From Sternotherus odoratus (Eukaryota > Chordata > Testudines > Kinosternidae): a stretch of 64,000 bases of DNA. The stretch is from assembly GCA_032164245.1 (NCBI GenBank), contig JAVMKO010000002.1, forward strand, positions 55,771,840 through 55,835,839. Direction: 5' to 3'. Below, piece by piece: positions 36,850 through 49,123 of this stretch. Position 1 is the stretch's first letter, and each line of letters starts with the position of its first letter. The notes beneath the pieces are model-generated. The model saw only the letters and a list, made by a program, of their open reading frames with translations. It did not search any database and was not told the DNA's origin. The position numbers were made by a program, and so were the translations under genes.

Positions 36850-37860
36850 CAGATCAGATAGCTGGAGTGGGGGTGATACTTAAAGGTTCTTCTGGTCTGT
36901 GAAGACCTGTGCAGGGTGCCAAATCCCCTCAAGATGATAGTGCCCCTCCTCAAAACACACATTTAATTCTGAGTAGCTCCTTATCTAGGATATCATAGTT
37001 TCCTTCCACTGGGGCAAACTTGCAGGAGTAAAATGCACAGGGGTACAAAACTTCCTGGGTCCAAGCTTCTGTGAGAGTATCATCCCCAGGGTCACGTTGG
37101 ATGCTTCAGCCTCCACTATGAATGTGCAGATTGGGTCAGGATGCAGGATGGGAGCCATCATGAAGGCAGATTTGAGCTGGGTGAAGGCATGCTAGGCTTC
37201 AGGTGACCAGGTGAACCCGATGGTCTTACGTAGGAGCAAAATTAGAGGAGTGATTTTCCTGAGAAGTCCGTGATAACCCACCAGGAAAAATTGGCAAAGG
37301 CCAGGAAACATTATAATTCACAGGGATTCCATGAAGCTGCCCAGTCACAGATTGCTACTATCATTTGGGAGATGTATCTGAATGTCCTATGTAGAAATTA
37401 TATGCCTGAAAATTTGATGGAAAACTGATCAGAGGGGCACTTTTTCAGTTTGGCATACAACCCATGCTTATACAGCCTTTCTAGAATCAATCTGATGTAA
37501 CAATATCATTCTTGGTTCTCTGAAAATAATAGGATATTATCAAGATGTATTGGATCAACATAATATCATTTATTACTGACCACATCAGTCACATAGTATT
37601 GGAAAGTTACAGGACACTGATGAGGCTGAATGACATTATTAGGTATTCAAAGCACTCTTACTGAGTACAGAAGGCAGTTTGGCTCCCATTCCTTAAGTTG
37701 TAAGCTTCTCGAAGGTCTAGCTTTGTGAAGTTCCTGGCCATTTGCACTTCTGGAACTAGAATTTCTGTAATAAGAGCCCAAAGATACCAGTTGCAGATTG
37801 TGACTTGACTTAGGGCTCAACAGTCCATGCAAATGAACAATGACCTGTATTTTACTGTTT
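36850..37860 (-). pseudogene. Ty3/gypsy reverse transcriptase and RNase H remnant
   Basis: The minus strand, through many stops and frame changes, keeps the order of a gypsy pol: an L-D-L-R-E-A-Y-N block near 37720, a H-L-D-N at the position of the YLDD catalytic motif, LERLYKHGLYAKLKKCP, an FLAFANF-like block, then RNase H pieces (IVEAEASNVTLGMILSQ; VCFEEGHYHLEG). The catalytic motif is mutated, so it is inactive. The segment directly follows the protease/linker remnant at 37972-38450 and is cut by the SINE at its far end. Confidence 0.75.
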
Positions 37861-37899
37861 AAAAAAAAAAGGACAGAGGTTCCTGTGGGGGAGGTAGAT

Positions 37900-38500
37900 T
37901 AACAGATGAAGCCCTCCTCAAGCTTTTCTTGGATATAGTGCTTCCAGTTCTGGGTTGGACACGATATATAATCAGTCATATAGGACATTCACCCACGGCT
38001 CCAAATCTATGGTATAATCCCAGTGTGGGGGCAGGATGTCTGCATTTTTTCCCCTCAAAAACTTCTGTGTACTCCTGATATTTCTTTCAGGGAGATGGAT
38101 TTTTGGGCTCAAGGTGCTTTCTTTCTGGCTGGCCCCCCACTGCCCTGGGTGTCCCCTCAGGTGGGAATGTCCCTTCCTGAGAAACAGAGATAGTCTCACT
38201 TGAGGGCTGCAGACAGACTTTTTGTCAATAATTAGAAGAAGTTGACATTCTTCCTCCTCCAGTAGATTTGTGGGTCATGCTGCTTTAACCACAACATACC
38301 GAGTATTATTGGGATGTGTGAAGAGGGCATCACATTAAAGTGTAATAACTCAGTGGTCTTCTACTCTGACCTTCAAGAGAACATTTTCCTGAATTACTGA
38401 ACAGGATGATGGAGTGACTCACCAATTGTTTCTGCCAGGTCTTGTGAAGGTTTGGGCTGAAGGGAAATTTTTAGGGTCTAGCCACGTTTGCATTTATAAA
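37900..38500 (-). pseudogene. Ty3/gypsy region between gag and RT
   Basis: The clearest open piece (37972-38199, 75 codons) ends with FLRGKNADILPPHWDY and TIDLEPW, the 'F.....ADILPPHR.YD..I.L.PG' lead-in to the gypsy reverse transcriptase. Upstream pieces would be the aspartic-protease region but are too decayed to show a catalytic D-S/T-G. Same strand and order as the flanking gag and RT remnants. Confidence 0.65.
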
Positions 38501-38849
38501 ATTGTTGGCAGTTAAGAGCTGATCATGACTGCCTGCAGGGAAATCAACTAGGACACATAATTGTGGTGATATCTTAGTGTGGGGAGGCCTTGAAGAGTTT
38601 TGGTTGAGTTATTTTCAAAGGTGGAGAAACTAGCTTAGGGCTTGGTGACCTGTTGATGCAGAGCGGTACCCTCTACTGGGCTGGGCTGTTTCCCAATTTT
38701 GGTCTGGATGGAGAGAAGGCAAGTGAGTGTCCTGATGTTCCACAGTAGATGGTATCCTTTTCTTCTAGGGTCAGATGTTTGTGATCCCAGTCCACCAGCA
38801 TTGATTCGGGGTTTGGTTCCACGGACCTAGGTAGAGTGGGTGGGCATGG

Positions 38850-39600
38850 CAATGTTGGGCCTCCTTTTCTCTCCCCCCCCCCTCCACAGGTAGGTGTCAA
38901 TACAAAGGATGAGATCAATAAAGGTGTTAAGTTGGACAGGGTTCTGTACACAAACTAGCTAATCTTTTATCTCCTTGCTGAGATCCCACCAGAACTGCTG
39001 CAGATGATGTGCCTTGTTTCACTTGACATCAGCCAGCATTTCTTGGAAGTGGGCAGCATATGACGTGGCTGATCCTTGACTTTGCTTAAGCTTCCAGAGG
39101 ATAATTTCTGCTGAGTGAATGTGGTGTGGGTTGTCAAAGAGAGTTGAGAATTCTTGCAGGCAGTCATCACAATTGGAGAGTTCTAGACTGTTTTGTTCTA
39201 AAAGAGGGGAGGCTGTAGTTCCAGTCTGTTTTGGTCTTCTGTGAGCAGCCCTCTCCTTTGCTTGATCCATGGGGTAAGTTTGAGGACATAGCAGGAAGAG
39301 CAGGTTTAGGAAAACTCTGGTGATCACAACCAAATTGCTCCTGGAGCAGCACTATGGACCCTCATCAGAAGAGATATGTTGTGCCCAAATTCGTGCAGTC
39401 ACAACAAGAGGCAGCTGCCTTACGAGTTGCTCTGGGTGGGTTTGTACCTCAGATATGAGTTGCATGGAATGTCTCTGTAACTAAGCCAGCTGTTTGTGCA
39501 GGACCAGAACTTCAGCCATGCCCTCGGCTAACTGGGCCAGCAGAGCAAAGTTCTCCATTTGGAGCTGGACCTGCCCCTTCCGTCATCTGTCAAGGAATTA
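38850..39600 (-). pseudogene. Ty3/gypsy gag (capsid) remnant
   Basis: The 104-codon frame at 39019-39333 contains FLNLLFLLCPQTYP, then PLLEQNS, FSTLFDNPH, LWKLKQSQGSATSYAAHF, the pattern of the Metaviridae/PEG10-type capsid domain. Upstream (to 39600) another frame gives a leucine/glutamine-rich coiled-coil start (MENFALLAQLAEGMAEVLV). Stops and shifts break the ORF, and the region lacks an intact zinc knuckle. I considered a domesticated gag gene (RTL/PEG10 class), but the frame is disrupted and pol follows in the same decayed state, so it is an ordinary dead copy. Confidence 0.75.
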
Positions 39601-39699
39601 GCAGAAGGGGAAGTTTGCAGGTGGTCTGAACAGTCTGTCAGGGATCAGTCATAAGTAACTGGTGGGCTTGGGTGAGCTGCTCAGAATCTGGGCCAAAGT

Positions 39700-40005
39700 T
39701 GAAGTCTTTTATTTCCACTCCTGGTCTCTCAGGGACCTGTCACCTCCCTGGGTTCCACCACTTTCAGCTCTCCTTTTCTTCCTTCATCTCTGACCTATTC
39801 ATTGATATGGTTGATCATTCACTTCCCATCAAGATCCTCTCTTCCTTCAGCTTCTGAGACTTGGCTTTCCAGGTTTTGTCCAAGCTTGCTCACTGCTTCT
39901 TCAGTATTCCCTTGGTGTACCCTCTTCCTCCTCCCTCATCCTTTCAGAGGCTGTTTTTGGCCCTCTCCATTTATCCTTCTATTATCACAACAGCTGACCT
40001 CACTG
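39700..40005 (+). pseudogene. L2/Rex-like LINE reverse transcriptase fragment
   Basis: Plus-strand frames give FIDMVDHSLPIKILSSFSF, the 'DL..AFD.VDH..L...L' block of LINE reverse transcriptases, followed by a shifted serine/proline-rich stretch. Non-functional fragment; the continuation of what is probably the same insertion is at 40735-41900. Confidence 0.65.
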
Positions 40006-40612
40006 CGTACGTCTTCTACACTGCAATTAAAAAACTGCAGCTGGCCCAGGGAAGCTGACTCAGGCTCAGGCTAAGGGGCTGTTTAATTGCAGTGTAGATG
40101 TTCAGGCTCAGGGCAGAACATTGGCTCTAAGACCCTGTGAGGTAGGAGGGTTGAGAGTTTGGGTTTCATTCCAATCCTGAATGTCTACACTGCAGTTAAA
40201 CAGCACTGCAGCCCGAGCCTTCAGGCCAAGTCAGCTGGCATGGGCCAGCTATGAGTGTCTAATTGCAATGTAGAGCAGGGACCTCAAACTCAAATCACCA
40301 TGAGGGCCTCATGAGGACTAGTACATTGGCCCGAGGGCCGCATTACCAAAAGTTTTTCATACAGTGATACAAAAGTATAGTCAAAAATGAAAAAAAAGAA
40401 CAGTAATATAGTATGCTATTAAAAGCCAATGTGTTAACTTTTAAAAATTTGTAATGCGAAGAGGGTTTTTAATAAATATAAACACTCAGTAATGTTTGGA
40501 GCTTGTCTGCCAGTGGAGTTGGTGCCTATGGCGGGCCGCAGAAAATAACTCTGCGGGCCGCATGTGGCCCACGGGCCACGTGTTTGAGACCCCTGGTGTA
40601 GACATACCCACT
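40006..40612. mobile_element. MITE (TCTACACTGCAATTAAA family), interrupted by a hAT
   Basis: Left part CTACACTGCAATTAAAAAAC, a central inverted pair (GGGCTGTTTAATTGCAGTGTAGA near 40075 and GTCTACACTGCAGTTAAACAGC near 40183) and right end GTGTAGACATACCCA. The hAT at 40276-40595 splits the right arm. It appears to lie within the L2 LINE copy. Confidence 0.75.
40276..40595. mobile_element. hAT-type element with CAGGGACCTCAAACTC / GTGTTTGAGACCCCTG ends
   Basis: Imperfect TIRs; flanks ATGTAGAG (40268-40275) and GTGTAGAC (40596-40603) agree at 6 of 8 positions. The interior contains GGCCCGAGGGCCGCATTACC and GCGGGCCGCATGTGGCCC near the two ends. Non-coding. Confidence 0.75.
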
Positions 40613-40635
40613 GACTTTTGCTTATCACCTCAATG

Positions 40636-40728
40636 TTGATGGGGATTGGTCCTGCTTTAAGCAGGGGGTTGGACTAGATGACCTCCAGAGGTCCCTTCCA
40701 ACCCTAATATTCTATGATTCTGTGATTC
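40636..40728 (+). mobile_element. CR1 LINE 3' end
   Basis: GCAGGGGGTTGGACTAGATG, CCTTCCAACCCTAATATTC and terminal TATGATTCTGTGATTC: the conserved CR1 3' UTR and its 8-bp-repeat tail. Confidence 0.9.
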
Positions 40729-40734
40729 TCCAGT

Positions 40735-41900
40735 ATTCACTGTTGCTTCCCAAAATTAAGCATGGCAAAATGGAACATCTCATCTTTCCTTCTAAAACCT
40801 CTCTGTCCTCCATTTCTGCATCACCATTGATAACTCCACCCTCCTCCCAGACTGGCACAATCTTTGATATTTTCTTTTCCTTCTCCCCCCACATCCAGGC
40901 TTTCACTAAATCTTGTTGCATCTCCTTCCGGAACATTTCAAAATACACTCCCTCTTCTTCATTATCAGGATCAAAACTCTGGCTCTCATCCTGGTTCTTT
41001 CTAGCCTAGACTATTGTTACATCCTTTTCTCAGCCTCCCCAATTCTCCTCTTTCCCATCTTTAAACTATGCAATCTATAGTATTTAAAATAAACTTTTTT
41101 CAGTAGACAGCACCCTCCTTTCAAGTTGTTTACTAATCCTCTGCAGGGCTGGTGCAACCACTAGGCGAACTAGGCAGCCGAATAGGGCGCCAAGTGTTTG
41201 GGGGCACCAAAAAGCGGTGCTCAATTTTATTTTTACACAGCGGAGTACAAGGGGCTGCCGCTGCTCACTGCCTCCCAGCTCCAGAGGGGCTGCCCGCGGC
41301 GCAGCTAGTCCCTCCCCCCATGGGAGCAGCTGGCGGGGAAGGGAGGAAGGGGAGGGTCTAGTGCTTGGCACACCGAGCATAGGCACCTCCCAGCCCTGCC
41401 CCAACCCCACCCCCATGCCAACCCCTTCCCCAAATCCCAGCTCTGCCTCCTCCCCAGGCAGGCCACGTTTCCCCTCCACCCCCGTCCAGAGAAGCGGAGA
41501 AGCGGCATGCTCAGGGGAGGAGGCAGAGCGGAGGTGAGCTGGGGTGGGGAGCTGCTGCAGGGTTCCCTGGGCGGAGGGGGTGGCGCAAGGTGGAAGTTTC
41601 GCCTAGGGCGTGAAATATCCTTGCACTGGCACTGATCTTCTGTTTTCCCATAAAGTTAGTTTCCTAATCCTCATTTAAGAGTCAGCACCCTGGCTGCATC
41701 TCAGCTTTAATCTCCCAGCTCCCCCCTTACATCCCCTCCCCACCTTGTCTTCAAAGTATACAAGTGTTCAGACTCCCTTTCTTTAAATCCCATCTCAATA
41801 CCCTCTTCTTTTGTCTTGTTTTCTGCTGCTGTCTTCCATGTGCCATCAACCTATTCCTCCTCTCTTGCCTGAATTCAGAATCTGATTAAAACGATCAACA
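40735..41900 (+). pseudogene. L2-like LINE ORF2 remnant, split by a hAT insertion
   Basis: Plus strand: a frame with IKHGKMEHLIFPSKTSL (the 'LN..KTE.L.FP.K' block), then IFDIFFSFSPHIQAF and, shifted, DYCNSL-like coding near 41007. The line resumes after 41642 with a C-terminal/3' UTR-like segment. The hAT at 41144-41634 separates the two halves. No intact frame. Confidence 0.6.
41144..41634. mobile_element. hAT-type MITE (CAGGGCTGGTGCAA family), second copy
   Basis: Starts CAGGGCTGGTGCAACC, ends ATCCTTGCACTGGCACTG. Flanks ATCCTCTG (41136-41143) and ATCTTCTG (41635-41642), 7 of 8. The GC-rich interior gives spurious proline-rich ORFs. Confidence 0.88.
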
Positions 41901-43239
41901 TTTGTATTGGGTACTTTGGGTACGATACAACTCACATTGTTTACATTTGCTTTAAGCCATGTCTTGTGTCTAATTCAGGTTGCAAAAAATCTTTTTAATC
42001 TCTATAATGTACCATGAAAAGTTATGATGTTATATACATGCTTCAACCTAGATACTACAGTGATTGATGCCTGATAATAAATATCTAACTATTTAGCTAA
42101 GAATAATAATTAGCAAAATGTTTATAATGGACAGAGCCATGTCTGAGTTTTGTTTGATATGCTTAGTATCTGCATAAGTGAGTGGGGACAGGCAGGCTAT
42201 TAATCAAACATAATTTTAATTACTCAACTGTGTGCGCTACAGAACTAACAAACTATACTATTATTCCCCTATTGCTTTAATAGGATACCTCTAAAACTAC
42301 ATGCATGATATTATCTATGCTGCAGTTTCTACAGCAAAACCAGTGCAGTCATGGAGCTTTTAACTCCCCCATTGCAGCAAATGTAGTCAACTTTCTTAAG
42401 GCCCTGATTGAACAAAGCATTTAAGTGTGTTTATCATGTGCACGAGTAGTCCCACAATTAATATAACTGTGTTAAAGCATATAATTATTATTTTTTGCTG
42501 GACTGGAGTCTTTAACAAGTTTGTTGGTTTATTAAATTTGTTTTGCCTCAGGACATAAAAGAAATAATTTAAAGAAACTTAGATTTTGCAAGATAATGAA
42601 TATAATAGGGTTTGGGTTTTTTTTCTCCCCAGCTATTGGCTTTTATAGAGGTTCTTACACAATAAAAAAAAAATTACTACCAGTAGAGTCTCCTTATTTT
42701 AACATCTAAATATGTCAACATATCTGGACAATAAACATGCCCTGCCCTGCCCAGTTTATTTAGATTAAAACATTTGTGTAACACCACATTTTAAAGTTGA
42801 TAATTTGTTTACTTATATAATAAATATACATTCCACAGCAATAAAGATAAGTGCATAAATATAAAAGTATATAATATAAAGCACTTGTGTCATAAAAATG
42901 AGCTAAATTCTTTTCAAGGTAAATACATAAGTTATTATTTGCACTATTATTAATGCTATAATGTAAAATCTAATTACCACTTGACCCTTTGTGCATAGAT
43001 TATTCAAAAAGACTGAATGCAGAGAATCATTGAGAGAGAAACAAGAAAATTATATAAAATGAAAATATCCATAAAATATCTAACATACCAGTAGCCGCTG
43101 GAAAATAATTAGAATAGAATTACCTAAACATAAGGCTGTTTAGATTTACAAAGGAGAAAAACTTCCTTTAATGTAAAAGAGCAAAACATAATTTCTATAA
43201 CACCATCCGTCTAAGGATCTCAGGCATCAATGAATTAAG

Positions 43240-43380
43240 CCTCACAATTTCATTATGACAAAGTATCACCTTCAGTTTCACAGATGGGGAAACTGAGGCA
43301 TAGGGATGTTCAGAGACTTGCTCATAGTTACACAAAAAGTTCATGGCAGAGCCATGAATAGAACACAACTAGCCTGACTC
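43240..43380 (-). repeat. MIR-like SINE
   Basis: ACAGATGGGGAAACTGAGGC and ACTTGCTCATAGTTACACA: MIR core in antisense orientation. Confidence 0.8.
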
Positions 43381-44216
43381 GGTCTTGGATTTTAGCCACA
43401 TGATCATCAACTCTCTCCAAGGAATTCCATTTTTGAGGTATCTGCATCTATCCAGTCTCACTTTTCCAGGCATTTTCTGCTACATATTATATATGTAGGT
43501 ATATATAGGTTTTCAAAACATCAGTGTGTTCATCTCTGTGAATTTCTTGGGATTGCAATTTACACTTTCCAAAGCATCAGTTGTAGCTTTCAAGCCTGGG
43601 TTTAAGTTCCAGGGATCATTTCTATTGACCAGTATTAAAGAGAACAGATAAAGAGGCATTGTGTGTATGAATTCTAAGTCAATCCACTTTTGACTATGAC
43701 CCAACAATTTCTCAGAGGCTGTTCTGTGTTATGGAAAAAGGAAAAGAAACTTGTGCCAGACAGGACATTTCTAAACTTAAATGTAATGCACTTTTCTCAG
43801 GGACCCCATACCTGGGTTTTAATATTGCTCAACAAATAATCCTAAAATAAATAATGAAATTTCTCATTAGGACAGCTATATTAGAATCTAACATTTGAAC
43901 ATCAAAGGGTCAGTCCTTCAAGGTGCAGGCTCGGATTCCAGGGGCAGAGAATTATATGGGCCCATGGACCAGCAAATTCAGGGCACGGGGGCCGGCTCCA
44001 CCAATGTTTGGGGCCGGATCTCTCCCCCTCCATCTCCTCATCCCTGACCCCACCCTGCAGCCATCACCCCTGCACCTCAACCCTCTGCCCTAGCCCTGAG
44101 TCCCCTCCCACACCCCTAACTGCTCATCCCCAACCCCACCCAGAGCCCTCATCCCCCCACATTGTGCAGTATAGGGAAACTGATAAACACTTAGTCTTTC
44201 CATTATTTTATATTAT

Positions 44217-44249
44217 ATGGATAGATAGATAGATATCTATCTATCTATC
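44217..44249. repeat. TAGA/TATC palindromic microsatellite
   Basis: ATAGATAGATAGATATCTATCTATCTAT, an uninterrupted tetranucleotide array that inverts at its centre, so the whole is self-complementary. Confidence 0.9.
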
Positions 44250-46704
44250 AGCTTACAAGGCAGGTTGTGTGGAGGGTACAAGGGTGGAGGGGTGCGGGAC
44301 TTGGACCCGTTCTGAGCACCACCAAAAATTATATGAACCAGCAGACCCCATCTGATTCCACTTACACAGAAACCCAAATATGGATTTAGCAACCTAACTT
44401 TAGGTTCCTACTTATGAATATCTTGAGCTGTACCTTTTTCTGGTCTGTTGTGATTATAGCTCTGTAAAATCACTTAAATGAACACATACTCATGCTTCCC
44501 TTTATTTGAATGTAATTTAACTTTTAGGCATTTCTATGGTGCTCACTGTATCTTGAAACAGCTTTGGGTATCTTAAATTCCTAGAGATAAGGGATGTGGT
44601 GCTTTACTGTTTTAGACAGAAAATGGTATTCTAGGAGGCCATACTACTTGCAGTTCTATGTCAGATTCATGCTTCAAAAATCTGCTGCCCTAATTTTATG
44701 CAAACTGAGACCTTGATTGGGCAAGTTACTTAAGCATGTGCTTTACTTTACACATATGACTGTCACCAACTGACTTCATATGCTTATATATCTTGAATAA
44801 GGCCCTTATTAATTACTCCCTTCTTCCTCAGCATCTTCTTTCAGATCCACAATCCAGGAGGCAATTTCTCTTCTCTTGCTCTTCCCCTTTTTTCTAGACT
44901 CTTCTGCTACAGCTTTCTAACTCAGTCACATTATCTTCCAAAATCTTCACTTTTTCCATCTACGTTTGACAGCCCTGGACACAATGCATTCATACCTGAC
45001 CTCCCTTTTGCCATTTCTGCTTCTGTTCCCACTATAGAGGAATTCCTAATAGTTTGGAAGGATTTAATTTCTTCAAGCAAAGAAGCCAATATTAGTCTTG
45101 TTGCCATGGTTACCAACCCCTCACTCACTCTTCACTCAAGTCTTTTCAGCTAGCCCTACAGGACCAAGAACACTTCTCTTTTCCCCCCTCCCCAATAAAT
45201 AAATAAACCACCCTCTATCTTTGGATAACACAACTTTAATTTTGACTCCCTGCTTTTGTTCAGGTTTTCTGAGGTAGCTCTTGACAGCAGGGAGTGGGCT
45301 AGGAAGCTATTACTGGAGACAGTCATATGCAGTAATTGAATAGGCCTGATTCTGATCTCATTTAATGGGATGCAAGTCTGGAGTAACCCCGCAAAGTCAA
45401 TGGATTTTTTCTGATTCATCAGTGTTACTCCAGTTTTATGCCATTTTAACCATACTAAAAATACACTAAATAGGAGTAAATACTATGGTGTAACATACCC
45501 AGTGGAGCTACAATGGTCTAATATTGTGTTAAATGAGAGGATAGTCAGTATTACTATCTTTTAATATGTATTTTGTCGAACTGGACAATTAAAATAATAG
45601 AAGAGAATCAGTCTTAAATCACCAACTTCTTGGAATTGATGCAGATTATTAGCTTAATTGAGGACAAATAGCCACAATTTGAAAGTCTAAAAAATTGGTT
45701 AGCTAACTGCAAAGATGTTTAAGCTTAATGCTAAAGTCCATTCTGTTTAAACATGTGAATCTTCAGAGACAAGTTACAGATAACCATACAATCTTGTATG
45801 AGATTCTACACCATTCCCACTTGTTTCTTTTGGTCCCCAACGAAAACAAATATAAGAAGCAATTTAGAGATTATGAGATAAGTGTGGGCACTTGTATCAA
45901 GAAATCTGAAGACTGCACATTAATTATTAAAGAACCTTCTAGATTAATGTTTAAGTTTATATATGGGGAATGAGCTTTAGTTAGCACCACTGTGTCCCAA
46001 CATTTAAAATAATGTATCTTGTTGGCTTTAATATTGGCCTAATATCAGAAGAACAAAACTAGACATCAGTTTAAACATTAAAGTTCTTCAGATGACTCTT
46101 AAACCTGTATCTCAGCAGGGCAGAAATTGGTCTAAAATGTTTCTCTTGTACAGGTGTACATTAACAGCCAACACAAAATAGAATCTCTTAAAATGAAAGT
46201 TTACAATGTTTCAATGTATTATCTCCTTGTACCCATTACAATAAACATTTTAAATGATAGTCTTTGATATTTATGTAAATATAATATGTAATTCCATAGG
46301 AAATTTGTTGTAATGTAATGTGAATTAATAGACTTCATTTTATTCCTATTTAAGAATTTACAGAGGGTAGCCTCAGTGGGCACATTTGAGCAAAAAGCTC
46401 TGTGGTTTTAGCTCACGCAAAGATACATAAAGCAGCAACAAAGACCAGAAAATTAGATTACATAACAGAACACTCAATTTTCTAGTTTAATTTTTATTAC
46501 TGGGACAAGACCAAATTCTGCCCTCTGTTACATTTGCAAAACCACACTGAAGCCAGTTGGGTTGTGTGTGTGAAACTGAAGTTAAGGACCACTGGATATA
46601 ATCTCCATTTAATCCTACCGGAAATTTTTAAATCGTCTCCATTACAGAAGAATCCCAACTAAATAAAGCAGAAGAACTGGGCATTTCATTTTTCTAGTAT
46701 ATTT

Positions 46705-46870
46705 ATAGTGTTGTTATAGCTGTGCTGGTCCCAGAATAGTAGAGATGAGGTGGGTGAGTGGCTGGGTGGGTAATATCTTTTACTGGACCAACTTCTGTTG
46801 GTGGAAGGGACAAGTTTAAGGTACAGAGGCTCTTCTTCCAGATATGAAGATATTACCTCACCCAGCATAT
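46705..46870 (+). mobile_element. Penelope-like terminal fragment, second divergent subfamily
   Basis: GTTGTTATAGCTGTGCTGGTCC, GGTAATATCTTTTACTGGACC and AGGCTCTTCTTCCAGATATG follow the PLE-end layout (GTAGC.GTGTT.GTC...). I recognise it as a common turtle/bird repeat of this class. Single arm only. Confidence 0.55.
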
Positions 46871-48069
46871 TTTTCTACTATGTCCTTCAGAGGAGTTTGA
46901 GGTTAAACATAATCTATTAAATTTTGCAACCTCTCACCCCCATTTAAGGCACATCCCCAGAATCAGCATTCCCTCATATTCTGTAATAATAATACTATTA
47001 TGCAATAACAACCAATAAGGAATATTTACTTATAAGATAGCTCATGCTCCATCTAATAAAAATCCGGCTGAGATTCTCCCCTCCAGTAATGACTCAATTA
47101 TTGTTATTTGTTTTTTATATAAAGTGAGACCTTAGTCTGCGCATTACAGCTTCACTGAGGATTTTCCCAGCTTCATCATTAACATAACCTGTGCCTGCCT
47201 CATACGCGTGCAGCAGGAGAAGAGTACAAGGAACCGCCCCATTCAGAAGGACAGAGACTACTCCCTCTTAGCAGCTGTAGGGTACAAGCCAATCAAAGTG
47301 GGGCCATGGTTCTGCCCACCCTATGCAATGGCCAGAACAGTAGTCTAGTTCCATATGGAGAGCATTGTGCACCATCCTAAAGGGACCCTGGGTGCTCCAG
47401 GAGTGATTTGAGTCTCTTCAAGGCATCAAGCTCTTCCCTTTCGGTGAAACTGATCCCTGAGCAAAAGACCAGCACAAGGCATATGCACTACTCAAAGCCT
47501 ACATTAACTACTTCATATAATGATGCATTGGCTTTGTATGGGTGCTTTGCATGGGTGACTGAGACCCTTTAGGAATAAGTACCAGAGTCAATAAAAATAG
47601 TGAATGGCAATGACTACATATAGCCAAAGCTAGAGTGAATTCTGCTAATACCCGCAGTTCCTTTAGTATTTTTCCTAATCTTGACAATCATTCCTACCTG
47701 CCACTCTGCTTCCTCTCCCTCTTCTGAGCACTAGAAATACCCAGAAGTAATTTATCGTGACTGAAGTTTCTGTCTTTTGTGAACAATTGAGAAATGTTAT
47801 TGAATTTAATATGTTAGCTTTGGGAAATCAATTTTTATCCACTATAACCCCTTTTCTCCTGTTGACCTATAACAAGAATTCTTTGGTGTCTGAATTACTA
47901 CCAATAGTTAGTTCAACAGCTATTCACACAGTTGTAGAATGTTTTATTTTCTTACCATCTGCAATGCTGATTTTAAATCAATGAAAATGCCTTTTTGACC
48001 AACTTTTGTCATAACACCTGCTCTTGAAACTTCCCTCTCACCAAAAATACATGGAGAATGGGTTTGGAC
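46871..48069. other. unassigned sequence
   Basis: Nothing recognised. Confidence 0.3.
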
Positions 48070-48089
48070 AAATAGGGCTGGGGATTAGA

Positions 48090-48390
48090 TCATCTTGAAT
48101 TATCACAACCAGTTATATGTGTGCAACTGATTGTTCCTTCTAAGTGGAGTACTTTGCATTTGTCCTTATTGAATTTCATAGTATTTACTTCAGACCATTT
48201 CTCCAGTTTGTCCAGATCATTTTGAATTTTAATCCTACCCTCCAAGGCACTTGTAACCCCTCCCAGCTTGGTATCATCCACAAATTTTATAAGTGTATTC
48301 TCTATGCAATTATCTAAATCATTGATGAAAGATATTGAACAGAACCGGACTCAGAACTGATCCCTGCAGGACCCCACTCATTGTGCATAA
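48090..48390 (-). pseudogene. CR1-like LINE reverse transcriptase fragment
   Basis: The minus strand reads G-V-L-Q-G-S-V-L-S-P-V-L-F-N-I-F at the right end, then, after a frame change, DDTKLGGVTSALEGRIKIQN and DLDKLEKWSEVNTMKFNKDK, the catalytic DD block and following helix of CR1 reverse transcriptases. Only about 100 codons remain. It lies on the 3' side of a C-terminal CR1 fragment on the same strand, the wrong order for one element, so the two are separate insertions or a rearrangement. Confidence 0.8.
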
Positions 48391-48495
48391 TAAATGAAAA
48401 TGATGTGTAAATGCTATTGGAGATGAAGGACTTCTAGTCCATATATCAGTTCAAAGATTTTTCTGGACAGAATGGACCATTATGTTCCTCTAGGC

Positions 48496-48801
48496 CAGGA
48501 ATTCTCAAACTTCATTGCACTGTGACCCACTTCTGACAACAAAAATTATAACACAACCCCAGGACAGGGGACTGAAGCCTGAGCCTGTCCAAGCTCTGCT
48601 GCCCTGGGAGGGTCAGGGTGTGTGTGTGTGTGTGTGGGGGGGGATGTCAAAGCTAAGCCCAAGGACTTCAGACCCAGGCAGAGGGCCTGTAACTTGAGAG
48701 CCCCGATTGTCCAGGGCTTTGGTCCTGGGCCCTAGCAAGTCTAAGACAGCCCTGGTGACCCCATTAAAATGGGGCTGGGACACACAGTTTGAGAACCACT
48801 G
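48496..48801. mobile_element. hAT-type MITE (CAGGAATTCTCAAACT / AGTTTGAGAACCACTG)
   Basis: Typical Charlie-style TIRs. Flanks CTCTAGGC (48488-48495) and CTCTAGTC (48802-48809), 7 of 8. Contains a (GT)n run at 48620-48637. Confidence 0.88.
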
Positions 48802-49123
48802 CTCTAGTCTGACCTCCTATATAACACAGGCAAAAAAAAAAAAAAAAAAAAAGAGAGAGAAACCACTCAACAATTTCTTCATGGAGCTCATAACTACTGT
48901 TCAGATACACCAGATCCTTTAGAAAAATATCCAGTCTTGATTTAAAGACTTCAGCTGATGGAGAGTCTACTATGTCCCTAGGTAAGTTGTTCCAATGGTT
49001 GTTACCCGCAATGTTAAAAATGTGCACCTTTGCCTAGTCTGAATTTGCCTAGTTAAGCATATCATGTCTTTTTCTGCAAAATTAAAAAGCCATCTACAAT
49101 TAGCTCTTTTTTCTATGTTAGTA

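Larger units (their letters stand above)
41901..46704. other. mostly unassigned AT-rich sequence
   Basis: Holds a MIR copy (43240-43380), a C-rich unclassified stretch with 'ACCCCACCCTGCAGCC' and 'CCAAAAATTATATGAACC' (about 43920-44350, possibly a dispersed repeat) and a TAGA/TATC microsatellite. ORFs of 60-90 codons show no recognisable domain. Confidence 0.4.

Noticed and set aside
38850..39600. Domesticated gag gene (PEG10/RTL type)
   Set aside because: The frame is broken and decayed protease, RT and RNase H follow in order on the same strand; an ordinary dead Ty3/gypsy element explains it.
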